From Streptomyces sp. NBC_01689 (GTDB taxonomy: Bacteria > Actinomycetota > Actinomycetes > Streptomycetales > Streptomycetaceae): a DNA stretch of 64,000 nt. The notes under the pieces are model-generated. The model was given only the letters and a program-made list of their open reading frames with translations. It was not told the origin of the DNA and ran no database searches. Position numbers and translations under genes: made by a program. Shown here in pieces: positions 15,999 through 25,294 of the stretch (position 1 is the first letter of the stretch; every line of letters begins with the position of its first letter). The stretch spans positions 6,076,001-6,140,000 of the forward strand of contig NZ_CP109592.1 of assembly GCF_036250675.1 (NCBI RefSeq), in the 5' to 3' direction.

Positions 15999-18900
15999 TC
16001 ACCCGGCGGCGATCGCGGAGTACGTCCATACGTCTGCTGGAATCTCGTGAGTCAGCTTCCATGTGATCGCCATAGGCTTGCTCCCATTGTGGGTGTCGTA
16101 CTCAGCAGGGCCGAGCAGCATCCACGGCTGGGCGCCGCCGATATCCGTGCTCTTATAGCGACGGACAAACAGCAGCACATGGCTGCCTTCCTTGGCATGG
16201 TGCTGGTAACGGAGGCCAGTGGGTGAGGTGTCCGAGGTCTGGTTCTGTGACTCCCAGTGGAAGCGGGTCTCGCTCAGTGCATAGTCGTGATAGCGCGTCT
16301 GGGGAGAGAAGTCCTTCTCATCTTTGTCCAAGGTGATTAGCAGGGCGTCCGTCTCGATGGAGCCGCACCACTTTACCCCTTCGCGAAAGTCGCCTGGCAT
16401 GAAGCCGCCAATGAAGGACTGGCGGAGCGCTGGCAGGATTTCCTCTCGAGTGTACGAGGCGTGCACGGTCAGCGGCAGTCCGGCCATTCCGCCGATTCCC
16501 AAGAGAGGGATCGGAACATGCTCGGTGTGCTCCAAGTTGTATGCCAACACTTGACGCAGTTCGTCTCTTACAGCGTGCTGCTGGCGTAGCGTCGCAAACC
16601 CGGCATCGTAATTCGCGAAGCCCTTACGGATGTTTCCTCCCAGCGGCCACAGTTGGAAGAACAGCATCCGTGCGTACGCTTGGTCGCGCTCTTCAAGGGC
16701 GTCGTAGACAGGAGCGTCATCTTCCAGCAGTCGCGTGTACGCGGCCACGCGCCGAGGGTCGTCCACGTGCAGGAAGGCGGAAACTCGCTTGAGTAGTGCA
16801 GCTTCACCTTCAGGCGCCTGACCTTGCATGAGCCCGGATCGACGAAGCAAGCCTGTCCACGAGTTTCCGTTGCCGCGGTAGAGGTCTCGCAGATCGCGAC
16901 CACTCTCATCGAGATAGTGGCTCAGTCGTGGCTCGGCGTACTCGGCGACCTCGCGGGCTAGAGCTGTGACATTGACGCCGATCTGGTCCTTGATGTTGGC
17001 GATGATGACCTTTTTCGCCTTCTCCTCCAGAAGGATCTGACAGCCGGAGGGAAGCTGCGGGAAGTCATGCTCGATGTTGTCCAGAAGCCTCTTGCGTGTG
17101 AGGTTGGTCAGCGCTCGGAATTGGTTCTCGAAGCGGAATTCTTTGCGGTGTTGGCCGATGAAGTCCAGTACGGTCAGTACGGCTTTGCCTTCAGTGCGAC
17201 GGAGGCCCCGGCCAAGTTGCTGTAGAAACAAGGTTGCGCTGGAGGTGGGGCGCAGCAGGAGAAGCGTGTCCACGTCGGGGATGTCGAGGCCCTCGTTGAA
17301 GAGATCAACTGAGAAGATCACCTGCAATGAGCCTGATCTGAGATCAGCCAGTGCCTGAGCGCGTTGGTCGATGGGCGTTTCCCCTGACAGTGCAAGGGCG
17401 TTGAGTCCGGCCGTGCGAAAGCGCTCGGCCATAAAGTGCGCGTGCGCGACCGACACGCAGAAGCCTAGGGCCCGCATGACACCGGGTTCGGCAATTTTGT
17501 CCCTGACTGCCTTGATGACCAGTCGGGCTCGTGCATCATTTCCTGTGAGTACATTACTCAGAGCGTTGGCGTCGTATGCTCCACGCTTCCACTCCACCGC
17601 ACTCAGGTCGGTGTTGTCGCTGATGCCGAAGTAGTGGAAGGGGCTGAGGAGATCGTTCTCCAAGGCCTCCCACAGCCTCACCTCCGCGGCGATCCGGCCA
17701 TCGAAGAACTCATCTTGGACGTTTTTGCCGTCCATGCGCTCAGGGGTCGCTGTCAGCCCCAGCAGCTCCAACGGCTGAAAGTGATCGAGGATCTTCCGGT
17801 ACGTCGGGGAGGTGCTGTGATGGAACTCGTCGATCACAATCACGTCGAAGTGGTCGGCAGCGAGTCGGCTCAGTGCACTAGCGTTGAGTGACTGCACGCT
17901 GGCGAAGATGTGTGTCCATCGCTCTGGGATTTCCCCACTGTGGAGGGACTCGCCGAAGTTGGGGTTCACCAGGACGTCTTGGTAGGTCCGCAGGGACTGC
18001 TGCAAGATCTCCTTGCGATGCGCGACGAACAGCAGGCGCAGGTCACGGCCATGCTTCTTGCATAGCTGCTTGTAGTCGAGAGCTGCCATGACGGTCTTGC
18101 CGGTGCCCGTCGCGGCCACCATCAGATTCCGGTGTCGGTCATGAACCCCACGCTCAACTTCAAGTCGCTCCAGCATGTCTCGCTGGTGTGGGTAAGGCCG
18201 TACCTCAAGGCCGGACAGCGTGATTCTTCGGTCCGCGGACGACGTCGAGGACGTACCTCCCGCGATCGCCAACGCCTCCTGCAAGCGGGATCCGTCGACA
18301 TCAGGGTTGTATGTCTCGAAGGCGGGGTCGCTCCAGTACGCCTCGAAGGTTGCTTCGAATTTCCGCAACACGTCCGGAGTGGCGATGGAAGACAGCCGGA
18401 CGTTCCACTCAAGACCATCGAGTAGGGCGGCCTTGGAGAGGTTGGAGCTACCGACGTACGCCGTGTCGTAGCCGCTAATCCGTTGAAACAACCAGGCCTT
18501 GGCGTGGAGTCGAGTGGAGCGGGTCTCGTAGTTGACCTTGACCTCGGCGTTGAACTCTCGTACCAGTCGATCCAGAGCACGCCGCTCAGTTGCTCCAATG
18601 TACGTCGTCGTGATGACGCGCATCGGCACGCCCCGATCGTGGGCGGCTTGCAAGGACTGCTCGATGATGCGGAGACCGTGCCACTTTACGAAGGCGCAGA
18701 GCAGATCGACGCGGTCAGCGGTGGCGAGCTCGGCGCGTAGTTCGAAGCCAAGGCTTGGATCTTCGGGAGAGTTGGTGATGAGCGCTGTGTCAGAGAGCGG
18801 GATGCCGGGGCGCACAGCGAAGACGCCGGGTGCCTCCTGCTTGGTCAGCGTGAGGAGTTGACGAGGTCCGTCCGCCACCAGATCCACCCACTGTTGTGCT

Positions 18901-19139
18901 CCCTCAAGTGTGCTGATGGAGTCCAATATGTGGTTGGCCGCGTACACCCGTTCCTCTGTAGGGAGGTTCTGTAGCACTCGGCGTACCGTCCGGGCGATAT
19001 GCCCTGCCAGAACATGGGGTACAGACTCGGCCCCCACGGTGTCGCTCACAGGGTGCCACCCGAGGCTCGCGAACTCCTTCAACTTCTGTTCGAAGCGTAC
19101 GGTGATGAGTTCCTCGTACACCCCCACGGCCGGCTGCAT
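15999..19139 (-). CDS. PLD-domain SF2 helicase with DUF3427 domain
   Basis: About 1046 residues. Counting from the upstream GTG at 19160: a phospholipase-D-like domain (about 145-285, HAKAWLF with H219/K221 and GSSNLS at 237-242), then a superfamily 2 helicase (Walker A AATGTGKT 349-356, DEFH 444-447, TATP 470-473, motif VI QQLGRGLRR 647-655), then a DUF3427-type C-terminus. The single HKD half-site suggests a dimeric nuclease or a non-catalytic fold. It sits among truncated restriction-type genes in lower-GC DNA, so a role against foreign DNA is plausible but unproven. ATG 19139 has GGGGGA 5 bases upstream; GTG 19160 is the alternative start. Confidence 0.88.
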   Translation of the reverse strand: MQPAVGVYEELITVRFEQKLKEFASLGWHPVSDTVGAESVPHVLAGHIARTVRRVLQNLPTEERVYAANHILDSISTLEGAQQWVDLVADGPRQLLTLTKQEAPGVFAVRPGIPLSDTALITNSPEDPSLGFELRAELATADRVDLLCAFVKWHGLRIIEQSLQAAHDRGVPMRVITTTYIGATERRALDRLVREFNAEVKVNYETRSTRLHAKAWLFQRISGYDTAYVGSSNLSKAALLDGLEWNVRLSSIATPDVLRKFEATFEAYWSDPAFETYNPDVDGSRLQEALAIAGGTSSTSSADRRITLSGLEVRPYPHQRDMLERLEVERGVHDRHRNLMVAATGTGKTVMAALDYKQLCKKHGRDLRLLFVAHRKEILQQSLRTYQDVLVNPNFGESLHSGEIPERWTHIFASVQSLNASALSRLAADHFDVIVIDEFHHSTSPTYRKILDHFQPLELLGLTATPERMDGKNVQDEFFDGRIAAEVRLWEALENDLLSPFHYFGISDNTDLSAVEWKRGAYDANALSNVLTGNDARARLVIKAVRDKIAEPGVMRALGFCVSVAHAHFMAERFRTAGLNALALSGETPIDQRAQALADLRSGSLQVIFSVDLFNEGLDIPDVDTLLLLRPTSSATLFLQQLGRGLRRTEGKAVLTVLDFIGQHRKEFRFENQFRALTNLTRKRLLDNIEHDFPQLPSGCQILLEEKAKKVIIANIKDQIGVNVTALAREVAEYAEPRLSHYLDESGRDLRDLYRGNGNSWTGLLRRSGLMQGQAPEGEAALLKRVSAFLHVDDPRRVAAYTRLLEDDAPVYDALEERDQAYARMLFFQLWPLGGNIRKGFANYDAGFATLRQQHAVRDELRQVLAYNLEHTEHVPIPLLGIGGMAGLPLTVHASYTREEILPALRQSFIGGFMPGDFREGVKWCGSIETDALLITLDKDEKDFSPQTRYHDYALSETRFHWESQNQTSDTSPTGLRYQHHAKEGSHVLLFVRRYKSTDIGGAQPWMLLGPAEYDTHNGSKPMAITWKLTHEIPADVWTYSAIAAG

Positions 19140-19408
19140 CAGATCCCCCGACTCGAGCACGCTGATCCCCTCGGTTGCTCAGATAGCTATGCCCATGTGT
19201 AACAGAGGGCACTGACAGCGGGCTGGCGATGGTCAACCGCTGAACGTGGATGGGTCCGCCGGTTCTCAGGCTGCGCCCCCAGTGATCAGACATCCGATGC
19301 GGGAGGACCGTCAAGCGGTGGTTGTGAGGGGTAGCGTCAGGCGGGGGCTGGGGAGAATGTGTCCACTGGCACTCCAAAGTCCTCGCCGTATTGCCTTAGA
19401 ATTATTTC

Positions 19409-19663
19409 ATGTCTCAAGCGAAGCTTGGAAAAATCCTACACTCGGTGGCCCAGCGGATGCATGCAGATTTCGAGCAGTCGAGGAACTTTAGTCATAACGG
19501 CGAACGGGGTACTTCCCGAGAAGCTCTCGTACGGGATTTTCTGGCCAGCTATCTGCCATCTCACGCGAAGACGGTACATAACGCCGAGAATGTCACGGCA
19601 TCAGGCGAGACCTCTCCGCAATGCGACCGTGTTCCCCCGTCGTCTCTCCTGCAGGCGGGATGA
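19409..19663 (+). pseudogene. Truncated DUF6602-like gene (5' part only)
   Basis: The 84-residue frame begins MSQAKLGKILHSVAQRMHAD and contains FSHNGERGTSREALVRDFLASYLP and ASGETSPQCD. This matches the opening of DUF6602 proteins, where QCD continues into a nuclease-like core. After QCD (about 19628) the match stops abruptly and a short unrelated tail follows. Intact family members are much longer (200-300 residues). The upstream sequence is unusually AT-rich (TTAGAATTATTT). The family call rests on remembered motifs, so it is moderately sure; the truncation is clear. Confidence 0.6.
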
Positions 19664-20134
19664 TAGTGCTGGACTTCTCCTTCTGGTCGCAGAGGAAAGG
19701 CAATGACATTGCGTTCCTTCTTGTCTTCGCCGTGCACTCGCCACGCGTAGGATTCCCGTGCGTCCAGAGTAAATTTACCGAGATACTCATGAGTTCTGGT
19801 GCCGCTACTAGAACTAGGTCGACCTGGGTAAAGAATCGCCCTGTCGGCGTGACGCAGGATGGCGCGGTTGCCTGTGCTGGCGACCCCGGAGAACGTCTGA
19901 TCGCCAGACTCCCCAGCCCCTGTGTATTCGAAGATGGGGCCGAGTTCGTCTTCCTCTCTAGCCAACCGTCGTAGTAGCCGTTGACCTCTCCCACGGCAGG
20001 GTCCGAGAAGAGGTTGACGCTCCGTTCTGCGACGGCGGAGCATATGCTGCCCTGCCTGTTTCCTCGAAGGCACGTCTGATTTCTGCGCGCGTATGCAGGT
20101 TTCCGGGGACAGTCCTGCTCTCTTCTGTTGTCAT
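19650..20134 (-). pseudogene. Frame-broken SRA-like (ScoMcrA-type / sulfur- or modified-base-binding) domain relic
   Basis: The minus strand from ATG 20134 begins MTTEESRTVPGNLHTRAEIRRAF, as in actinobacterial SRA-like restriction proteins. The family pattern then continues in different frames: VNLFSDPAVGEVNGYYDGW, then AREEDELGPIFEYTGAGESGDQTFSG and GNRAILRHAD, then SGTRTHEYLGKFTLDARESYAW and NVIAFPLRPEGE. At least two frameshifts are needed to read it through. The HNH nuclease part expected after the domain is missing because the sequence runs into the DUF6602 relic on the other strand. Identification is from remembered family patterns. Confidence 0.65.
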
Positions 20135-20293
20135 GTCATGACTCTAACAACTACCGGTGTAGCCAACCGAGTTGCAAGTCGAAATGAGCAACAAACGAGA
20201 GTGAGGAAGTCTACGCACATCAGCACCGCGTGATCGGAGACGGCCTACGGGGCCCCAGCCGATAGGCCAGGGCCGGGACACGTGGGCATTTGG

Positions 20294-21319
20294 TTAGTTA
20301 GACGCCCCGTGACACTCCCCATACCCCCGCCCCGACCCGCACCAGCACACAACCCCCCGCTGCGGCGGCCACGCCATCGCTCGGCCTCGGGCTGCCAGGG
20401 TCGTCGCGTACTGGGGGAGGAGCGTCGTGTCGGACGGGGACGACGCCTCCGAGGCGGAGAAGGCCTCGTAGGACGGGACCGTGCCGGTGACGATGCCCAG
20501 GTTCGGGGTGCCGGAGGCGGACAGCTCGCGCAGGGACTCCTCTATCGTCGCGAGGTGCTCCTCGTGGGAGGGGTACTCCGTGGCGAGCGACGGGTACGCC
20601 GCGAGGAGCTCCGCCAGTTCGTCGGCGGGCCAGTGCAGGACAGCCACCGGGAACGGGCGGGAGAGGGCCTCGCGGTGGGCGCCCAGCTCGGCGCGCAGGC
20701 GGCTGATCTCCGCCTGGAGCTCCTCCGGGTTCTCCGAGCCGAGGGACCACACGCGCTTGGGGTCGTGGAGTTCGTCCAGGGAGACGGGGGACGAGTGCAG
20801 GGTGTCCGCGAGGGCGTCCCAGTCGTCGTGGGCGACGCCCAGCATGCGGCGGACGCGGTGGCGGCCGAAGAGGATGGGGCGGGTGGCGTACGGCGGGTCC
20901 GTCACGTCGGTCAGGAGCAGCGTCGCGCCCTCCGTGAACGTCTCCTGCGCCGCTTCCAGCTCGTCGTGCGACTCCAGCGCCTCCGCCACGATCACCCAGG
21001 GCGCGGGGTCGCGCGGGGACGCGGCGCGTACGCCGTCGATGATCGCGCGCGCTTCCGCCTCGTGGCCGTACTCCCACAGGTTCGACGCCTTCAGGGCACG
21101 GACCAGGTGAGGACGCTCCAGGGGCGTCGAGGACGACAGGAGGCGGTCGTAGAGTGCGCTGGCGCCGGGGCGGTCGCCGGCCAGTTCGAGGTGGGCCGCG
21201 GCCTGCAGGAGCAGGTGTTCGGCGTCCTCGGGGTAGAGGCCGGCGGTCCGCTCCAGGCGTGCGGCTTCGGCGGTGTGGTCGACGTTGTCGGCAGGCGTGT
21301 CGGGGCGCATGGGGGACAC
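20294..21319 (-). CDS. TPR-like protein with C-terminal SEC-C metal-binding motif
   Basis: A 341-residue protein. The first half shows helical repeats of TPR type (LLLQAAAHLELAGDRPGASALYDRLL and APWVIVAEALESHDELEAAQETF). The C-terminus CWCGSGRGYGECHG is a SEC-C zinc motif as found at the end of SecA and in many stand-alone proteins. Start is GTG 21319 or ATG 21310. High GC and normal codon use mark the return to core chromosome after the accessory patch. Function is unknown. Confidence 0.82.
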   Translation of the reverse strand: MSPMRPDTPADNVDHTAEAARLERTAGLYPEDAEHLLLQAAAHLELAGDRPGASALYDRLLSSSTPLERPHLVRALKASNLWEYGHEAEARAIIDGVRAASPRDPAPWVIVAEALESHDELEAAQETFTEGATLLLTDVTDPPYATRPILFGRHRVRRMLGVAHDDWDALADTLHSSPVSLDELHDPKRVWSLGSENPEELQAEISRLRAELGAHREALSRPFPVAVLHWPADELAELLAAYPSLATEYPSHEEHLATIEESLRELSASGTPNLGIVTGTVPSYEAFSASEASSPSDTTLLPQYATTLAARGRAMAWPPQRGVVCWCGSGRGYGECHGASN

Positions 21320-21776
21320 CGTACTGCCGTCGCCTTACGAAATGGAGAGATCCGCTGGCCACGGGGTGGGCGCGGGCGGCCGATACCCGCCCTGGAGACC
21401 GGCTCCGGGGACGGGCTCCGGAGACCGGCCCCGGAGATCGGCTCCGGTGTCAGGACGGCGTGCCCGGCTCGGACGGCCGCGCCCGTCGCCCCACCCCGCG
21501 CGACCGCGGGCGCCGGGGAGGTGCCGGGGCGCCCAAGGGGCGACGCGTTCGGGGCCGGTGAGGACCGAGCGGGCCCCTTCGGTGAGGACCGAGCGGGCCC
21601 CTTCGGTGAGGTACGCCCGCCGGCTCATGTGCCGTACGTGACGCCCGGGGTCGGTGCCGGGTGTCGCGGTGGCGAGGCCGGAGGCGTACGGGGCTGGTGA
21701 CTTGCGGGGGCACGCCTTATGGTGCGGGCCCCGGGACCGGACCGGGGGACATGGGCCGGGCGGAGGAGGGACGCGC
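21320..21776. repeat. Intergenic region with 24-bp tandem repeat
   Basis: No gene is supported in this 457-base gap. A 24-base unit beginning GGTGAGGACCGAGC occurs at 21557-21580 and 21581-21604 with a partial third copy. Further upstream (about 21400-21450) short GCTCCGG(A/G)GA units repeat. The gap contains the promoter region of the class E sortase. Confidence 0.6.
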
Positions 21777-22556
21777 GTGCGGGTTCCCGTGGTGGGGCAC
21801 GGCACCCTGCGCCGGCGTGCCCTGCGCAGACGCGTCCTGTGGAGCTGCGGCGAACTCCTCGTCACCGTCGGTGTCGTCCTGCTGCTCCTCGTCGTGCACC
21901 AGGTGTGGTGGACCAACCGGCAGGCCCGGCACGACGCGGCGCGCGAGGTGCGGGCGCTGGAAGGGGAATGGGGAGCACCGGGGGCGCCGGGGCCGGCCGG
22001 TCCCTCCGAGGGCACGGCGGCCGGAGGCGGGGACGGGAAACCCCCGTCCCCGGCACGGGAGCGGGGGTCCGGGGCCACCGGGTCCGTCGCCGCCGTGCCG
22101 CGCCGGTCCCAGGCGTACGCCGTCCTCTCCGTGCCCCGCCTCGGCCTGCGCGTCCCCGTCGCCGAGGGCGTCGGCAAGCGGGACGTCCTCGACAAGGGGT
22201 ACGCCGGTCACTACAAGGGGACCCAGCAGCCGGGCCAGGCGGGGAACTTCGCGCTCGCCGGACACCGGAACACGCACGGAGAGCCGTTCCGGTACATCAA
22301 CCGACTGCGGCCCGGCGACACCGTCCGCGTCGAGACGGCCGCCGCCGTCTTCACGTACGTGGTCGACAGGACACTGCCGCGGACCTCCGCGCGGGACGGA
22401 GGGGTCATCGGTCCGGTGCCGCGCAGTACCGTCCGGCCGGCGTACGGCTACACCGAGCCGGGGTACTACATCACCCTCACCACCTGCACCCCCGAGTACA
22501 CCTCCACGTACCGCCTGGTGGTGTGGGGGAAGCTGCGGTCCATGAAGCCCCGTTGA
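21777..22556 (+). CDS. Class E sortase
   Basis: A 259-residue membrane-anchored transpeptidase. GTG 21777 has GGAGGAGGG 6 bases upstream. An N-terminal helix (ELLVTVGVVLLLLVVHQVWW) is followed by a low-complexity linker and the sortase barrel: FALAGHRNTHGEPF supplies the catalytic His, LTTCTPEYTSTYRLVVWGKL supplies the Cys and Arg. Class E enzymes recognise LAxTG signals. A protein with LADTG lies at 28613-29662, a possible substrate. Confidence 0.92.
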   Translation: MRVPVVGHGTLRRRALRRRVLWSCGELLVTVGVVLLLLVVHQVWWTNRQARHDAAREVRALEGEWGAPGAPGPAGPSEGTAAGGGDGKPPSPARERGSGATGSVAAVPRRSQAYAVLSVPRLGLRVPVAEGVGKRDVLDKGYAGHYKGTQQPGQAGNFALAGHRNTHGEPFRYINRLRPGDTVRVETAAAVFTYVVDRTLPRTSARDGGVIGPVPRSTVRPAYGYTEPGYYITLTTCTPEYTSTYRLVVWGKLRSMKPR

Positions 22557-22832
22557 GGCCCGGGGCCTCGCAGGCGGGGTCCCTGGTCCGGAACGGGCCG
22601 GGCCGGTCGGCGCGGCTGTCCCGGCGCCCCTCCTGCGCCGCTCAGGCGCCGGTCACGCACCGGAACGGGCCGCGGCGCCGGACGCGGTTCGTGCGGTGAA
22701 CGAATGTCCCGCCCGCGGAACCATCGGGCCCCTCCCGGACGTCGAAAGGGTGCCGGACCCCGGACCCGACCGGGACATGGACGGGGTGACCGGACGGGAG
22801 CCGAGGATGCGGGCGGGAAGGGGGAGGGGCCG

Positions 22833-23192
22833 ATGATCCGTCGCCGGACGACCGTGCGCCGCCTCGCCGTCGCGCCGACCCGCCCTCCCCTGCCGCTCGT
22901 TCCCGTCCTGCTCCTGTTCCTCTTCCTCGCCGAGGCCGTGCCGCTTGCCTCCGGCGGTCTCCCGGCCGCGGTCGTCGTCGCCCTCGCCGCCACCACGGCG
23001 GCCGGCTCCGCCCTCGCGGTCTGCGCCGTCCTCGCAGCGCGCTGCGCCCCCGTGGTCCCGCGCACCAGAATCCGTACGGCGCTGCGCGACCGCGAGCACC
23101 GGACGGCCTTCCTGCCGCAGCGCGATCCCGACGCGGCGGGCCGCAGGCGACCGCGGGCACCGGGGCGCGCCCTCCCGGCGACCACCGCGTAG
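22833..23192 (+). CDS. DUF6412-like small membrane protein
   Basis: 119 residues with two central hydrophobic helices (LPLVPVLLLFLFLAEAVPLA and AAVVVALAATTAAGSALAVCAV) and a basic, Pro/Arg-rich tail. GGGGGAGGGG precedes the ATG. It lies directly before the YidC-family gene in the same orientation, as DUF6412 proteins usually do. It may assist or be coexpressed with the insertase. The domain name is from context and moderately sure. Confidence 0.7.
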   Translation: MIRRRTTVRRLAVAPTRPPLPLVPVLLLFLFLAEAVPLASGGLPAAVVVALAATTAAGSALAVCAVLAARCAPVVPRTRIRTALRDREHRTAFLPQRDPDAAGRRRPRAPGRALPATTA

Positions 23193-23320
23193 GCCACGGC
23201 ACTCACCTCCGTACACCCTGTACGTCCCCGTACCTCCCGTACGGCCGACGTGGCCCGCGCGGGTCGTCATGCCGAATCCGCCCCGCTTCCGGCACGACGA
23301 GACCCTCGGAGGGCTCACCC

Positions 23321-24070
23321 ATGTCCACGCTCCTGTCCACACCCGTGTCCGCGCTCATGTCCGCCTGCGCGACGGCGGTCGAGCGGCTCACCGATCTGCT
23401 GCAGCCGCTGTTCCACGCCTCCGCGGCCGCCGCCGCGATCGTTCTGATCACCCTGCTCGTACGGCTGCTCGTGCACCCCCTGTCGCGGGCTTCGGCGCGG
23501 GGGCAGCGGGCACGGGCGGCGCTGCGCCCGCGGGTCGCCGAGCTGCGCGAGAAGCACGGCGGCGACCCGGAGAGGTACCAGAAGGAACTGCTGGAACTGC
23601 ACGCGCGGGAGAAGGTGTCACCGCTGGCCGGCTGCCTTCCCGGACTGCTGCAGATTCCCGCCTTCGTGCTCCTGTACCACCTGTTCTCCGGCTCGGCGAT
23701 CGGCGGCGGCCCCGACGGACTGCTGGACCACCGGCTGTTCGGCGCCCCCCTCGGTCACCGGTACGCGGACGCGCTCGGGGACGGCGGGGTGTTCGGGTCC
23801 CAAGGGCTGGTCTATCTCGGCCTGTTCGCGGTGACCGCAGCGGTCGCGGCCTTCAACCACCGGCGCGCCAGGCGGGCGACGGCGGCCGCCGGGGTGCCGG
23901 AGACCGGTGGGGAGGAGCAGGTCCCCGGCCTCGCCGCGGCCGGCGCGGTCATGCCGTTCCTGTCCTATCTGACGCTCCTCACCGTGGCGTTGGTGCCGCT
24001 GGCCGCCGCGCTGTACGTGGTGACCAGTACGACGTGGAGCGCGGTGGAACGGGCGGTGCTGTACCCCTGA
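23321..24070 (+). CDS. YidC/Oxa1-family membrane insertase (second-copy type)
   Basis: A 249-residue protein with the family core: a first transmembrane helix (AAAAIVLITLLVRLLVHPLS), the cytoplasmic Arg/Lys-rich hairpin (LREKHGGDPERYQKELLELHAREKVSPLAGCLPGLLQIPAFVLLYHLF), and three later helices. It lacks a long periplasmic domain and a lipobox. It is probably an accessory insertase rather than the housekeeping copy near oriC, since no rnpA or rpmH is nearby. Confidence 0.88.
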   Translation: MSTLLSTPVSALMSACATAVERLTDLLQPLFHASAAAAAIVLITLLVRLLVHPLSRASARGQRARAALRPRVAELREKHGGDPERYQKELLELHAREKVSPLAGCLPGLLQIPAFVLLYHLFSGSAIGGGPDGLLDHRLFGAPLGHRYADALGDGGVFGSQGLVYLGLFAVTAAVAAFNHRRARRATAAAGVPETGGEEQVPGLAAAGAVMPFLSYLTLLTVALVPLAAALYVVTSTTWSAVERAVLYP

Positions 24071-24076
24071 GGGGCG

Positions 24077-24112
24077 CCCGCCGGACGGCGCCGTGGAGCG
24101 CCGTCCGGCGGG
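24077..24112 (+). terminator. Strong stem-loop after the YidC-family gene
   Basis: CGCCGGACGGCG (24079-24090) pairs perfectly with CGCCGTCCGGCG (24099-24110), with further outer pairs. It lies just after the stop codon, has no U-tract, and is typical of streptomycete terminators. Confidence 0.7.
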
Positions 24113-24269
24113 GGCGGGGTGGCGCCGTCCGGCCGGGGCGGCGGGGCGGGCGGCGGGGTCCAGTCCGTGAACTGGGTCTTGCGGAGTGGACGTCCAGCTT
24201 GGAGGATCGACCAGTCCTCCGATGGCTGCACCCATCGGCGGCTGCCCGCGATCGAGGGAGATTGTGATC

Positions 24270-25127
24270 ATGAAGCTGCTGCGAGTCGGTACGGCGGGAT
24301 CGGAGCGGCCCGCGCTGCTCGACGCCGGGGGAACCCTCCGGGACCTGTCGGGTGTCGTTTCGGACATCGACGGGGCGCTGCTCGCCGACGACGCGGCGCT
24401 CGGCCGCGTCCGTTCGGCCGCCGAGTCCGGGGAGCTGCCCGCGCTGAACGCGGCGGGGCTGCGGGTCGGGCCGCCGCTCGCCCGTATCGGCAAGGTCGTC
24501 TGCATCGGCCTGAACTACCACGACCACGCCCGGGAGACCGGGGCCGAGCCGCCCGCCGAGCCGGTGATCTTCTTCAAGGCGGCGGACACCGTGGTCGGGC
24601 CGCACGACACCGTGCTCGTGCCGCGCGGGTCGGTCAAGACCGACTGGGAGGTCGAGCTGGCGGTGGTGATCGGACGTACCGCCCGCTATCTGTCGTCCCA
24701 CGAGGAGGCGCTCGCGCACGTCGCCGGGTACGCGGTCGCGCACGACGTCTCCGAGCGCGAGTTCCAGATCGAGCGCGGGGGCACCTGGGACAAGGGCAAG
24801 AACTGCGAGACGTTCAACCCGCTGGGACCCTGGCTGGTGACCGCGGACGAGGTCCCGGACCCGCAGGACCTGGCGCTGAGGCTGTGGGTCAACGGCGAGC
24901 TCAAGCAGGACGGCACGACGGCCGAGCAGATCTTCTCGGTCGCCGAAGTGGTGCGCTACGTCAGTCAGTTCATGACCCTGTACCCGGGTGACGTCATCAA
25001 CACCGGCACGCCGGCGGGGGTGGCACTGGGGCAGCCGGAGCCGAAGCCGTATCTGCGGGCGGGGGATGTCGTCGAGCTGGAGATCGCGGGGTTGGGGCGG
25101 CAGCGGCAGGTCTTCGGCGCGGCGTAG
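24270..25127 (+). CDS. Fumarylacetoacetate hydrolase (FAH) family enzyme
   Basis: A 285-residue enzyme. The C-terminal FAH domain begins near residue 70: IGKVVCIGLNYHDHARETG, FFKAADTVVGPHD, KTDWEVELAVVIGRTAR with the metal-binding ExE, and MTLYPGDVINTGTPAGVALG. Family members hydrolyse C-C bonds of acylpyruvates or act on 2-keto-3-deoxy sugar acids. GAGGGAG precedes the ATG. The nearby Gfo/Idh/MocA oxidoreductase hints at sugar-acid metabolism, but the genes are on opposite strands, so this is only suggestive. Confidence 0.9.
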   Translation: MKLLRVGTAGSERPALLDAGGTLRDLSGVVSDIDGALLADDAALGRVRSAAESGELPALNAAGLRVGPPLARIGKVVCIGLNYHDHARETGAEPPAEPVIFFKAADTVVGPHDTVLVPRGSVKTDWEVELAVVIGRTARYLSSHEEALAHVAGYAVAHDVSEREFQIERGGTWDKGKNCETFNPLGPWLVTADEVPDPQDLALRLWVNGELKQDGTTAEQIFSVAEVVRYVSQFMTLYPGDVINTGTPAGVALGQPEPKPYLRAGDVVELEIAGLGRQRQVFGAA

Positions 25128-25260
25128 GTTCCTCACGGGGCTGGGGGGCCGGGCTGCGCCCTGGCCCCTCGGGGGGTGTGGTGGTCCGGGTTCGGCTGTG
25201 GGTGCGGGTGGGTGGGGGCTGGTCGCGCAGTTCCCGGCGCCCCTGGCACGGCGGGGCTTC

Positions 25261-25288
25261 CAGGGGCCGGGGCGTAGCCCGGCCCCTG
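25261..25288. terminator. Bidirectional stem-loop between convergent genes
   Basis: CAGGGGCCGGG and CCCGGCCCCTG pair perfectly (11 bp) with a 6-base loop, between the FAH gene and the convergent UPF0303 gene. The common Streptomyces intergenic element (TCGCGCAGTTCCCGGCGCCC) lies just before it at about 25223-25242. Confidence 0.7.
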
Positions 25289-25294
25289 CGGGGC

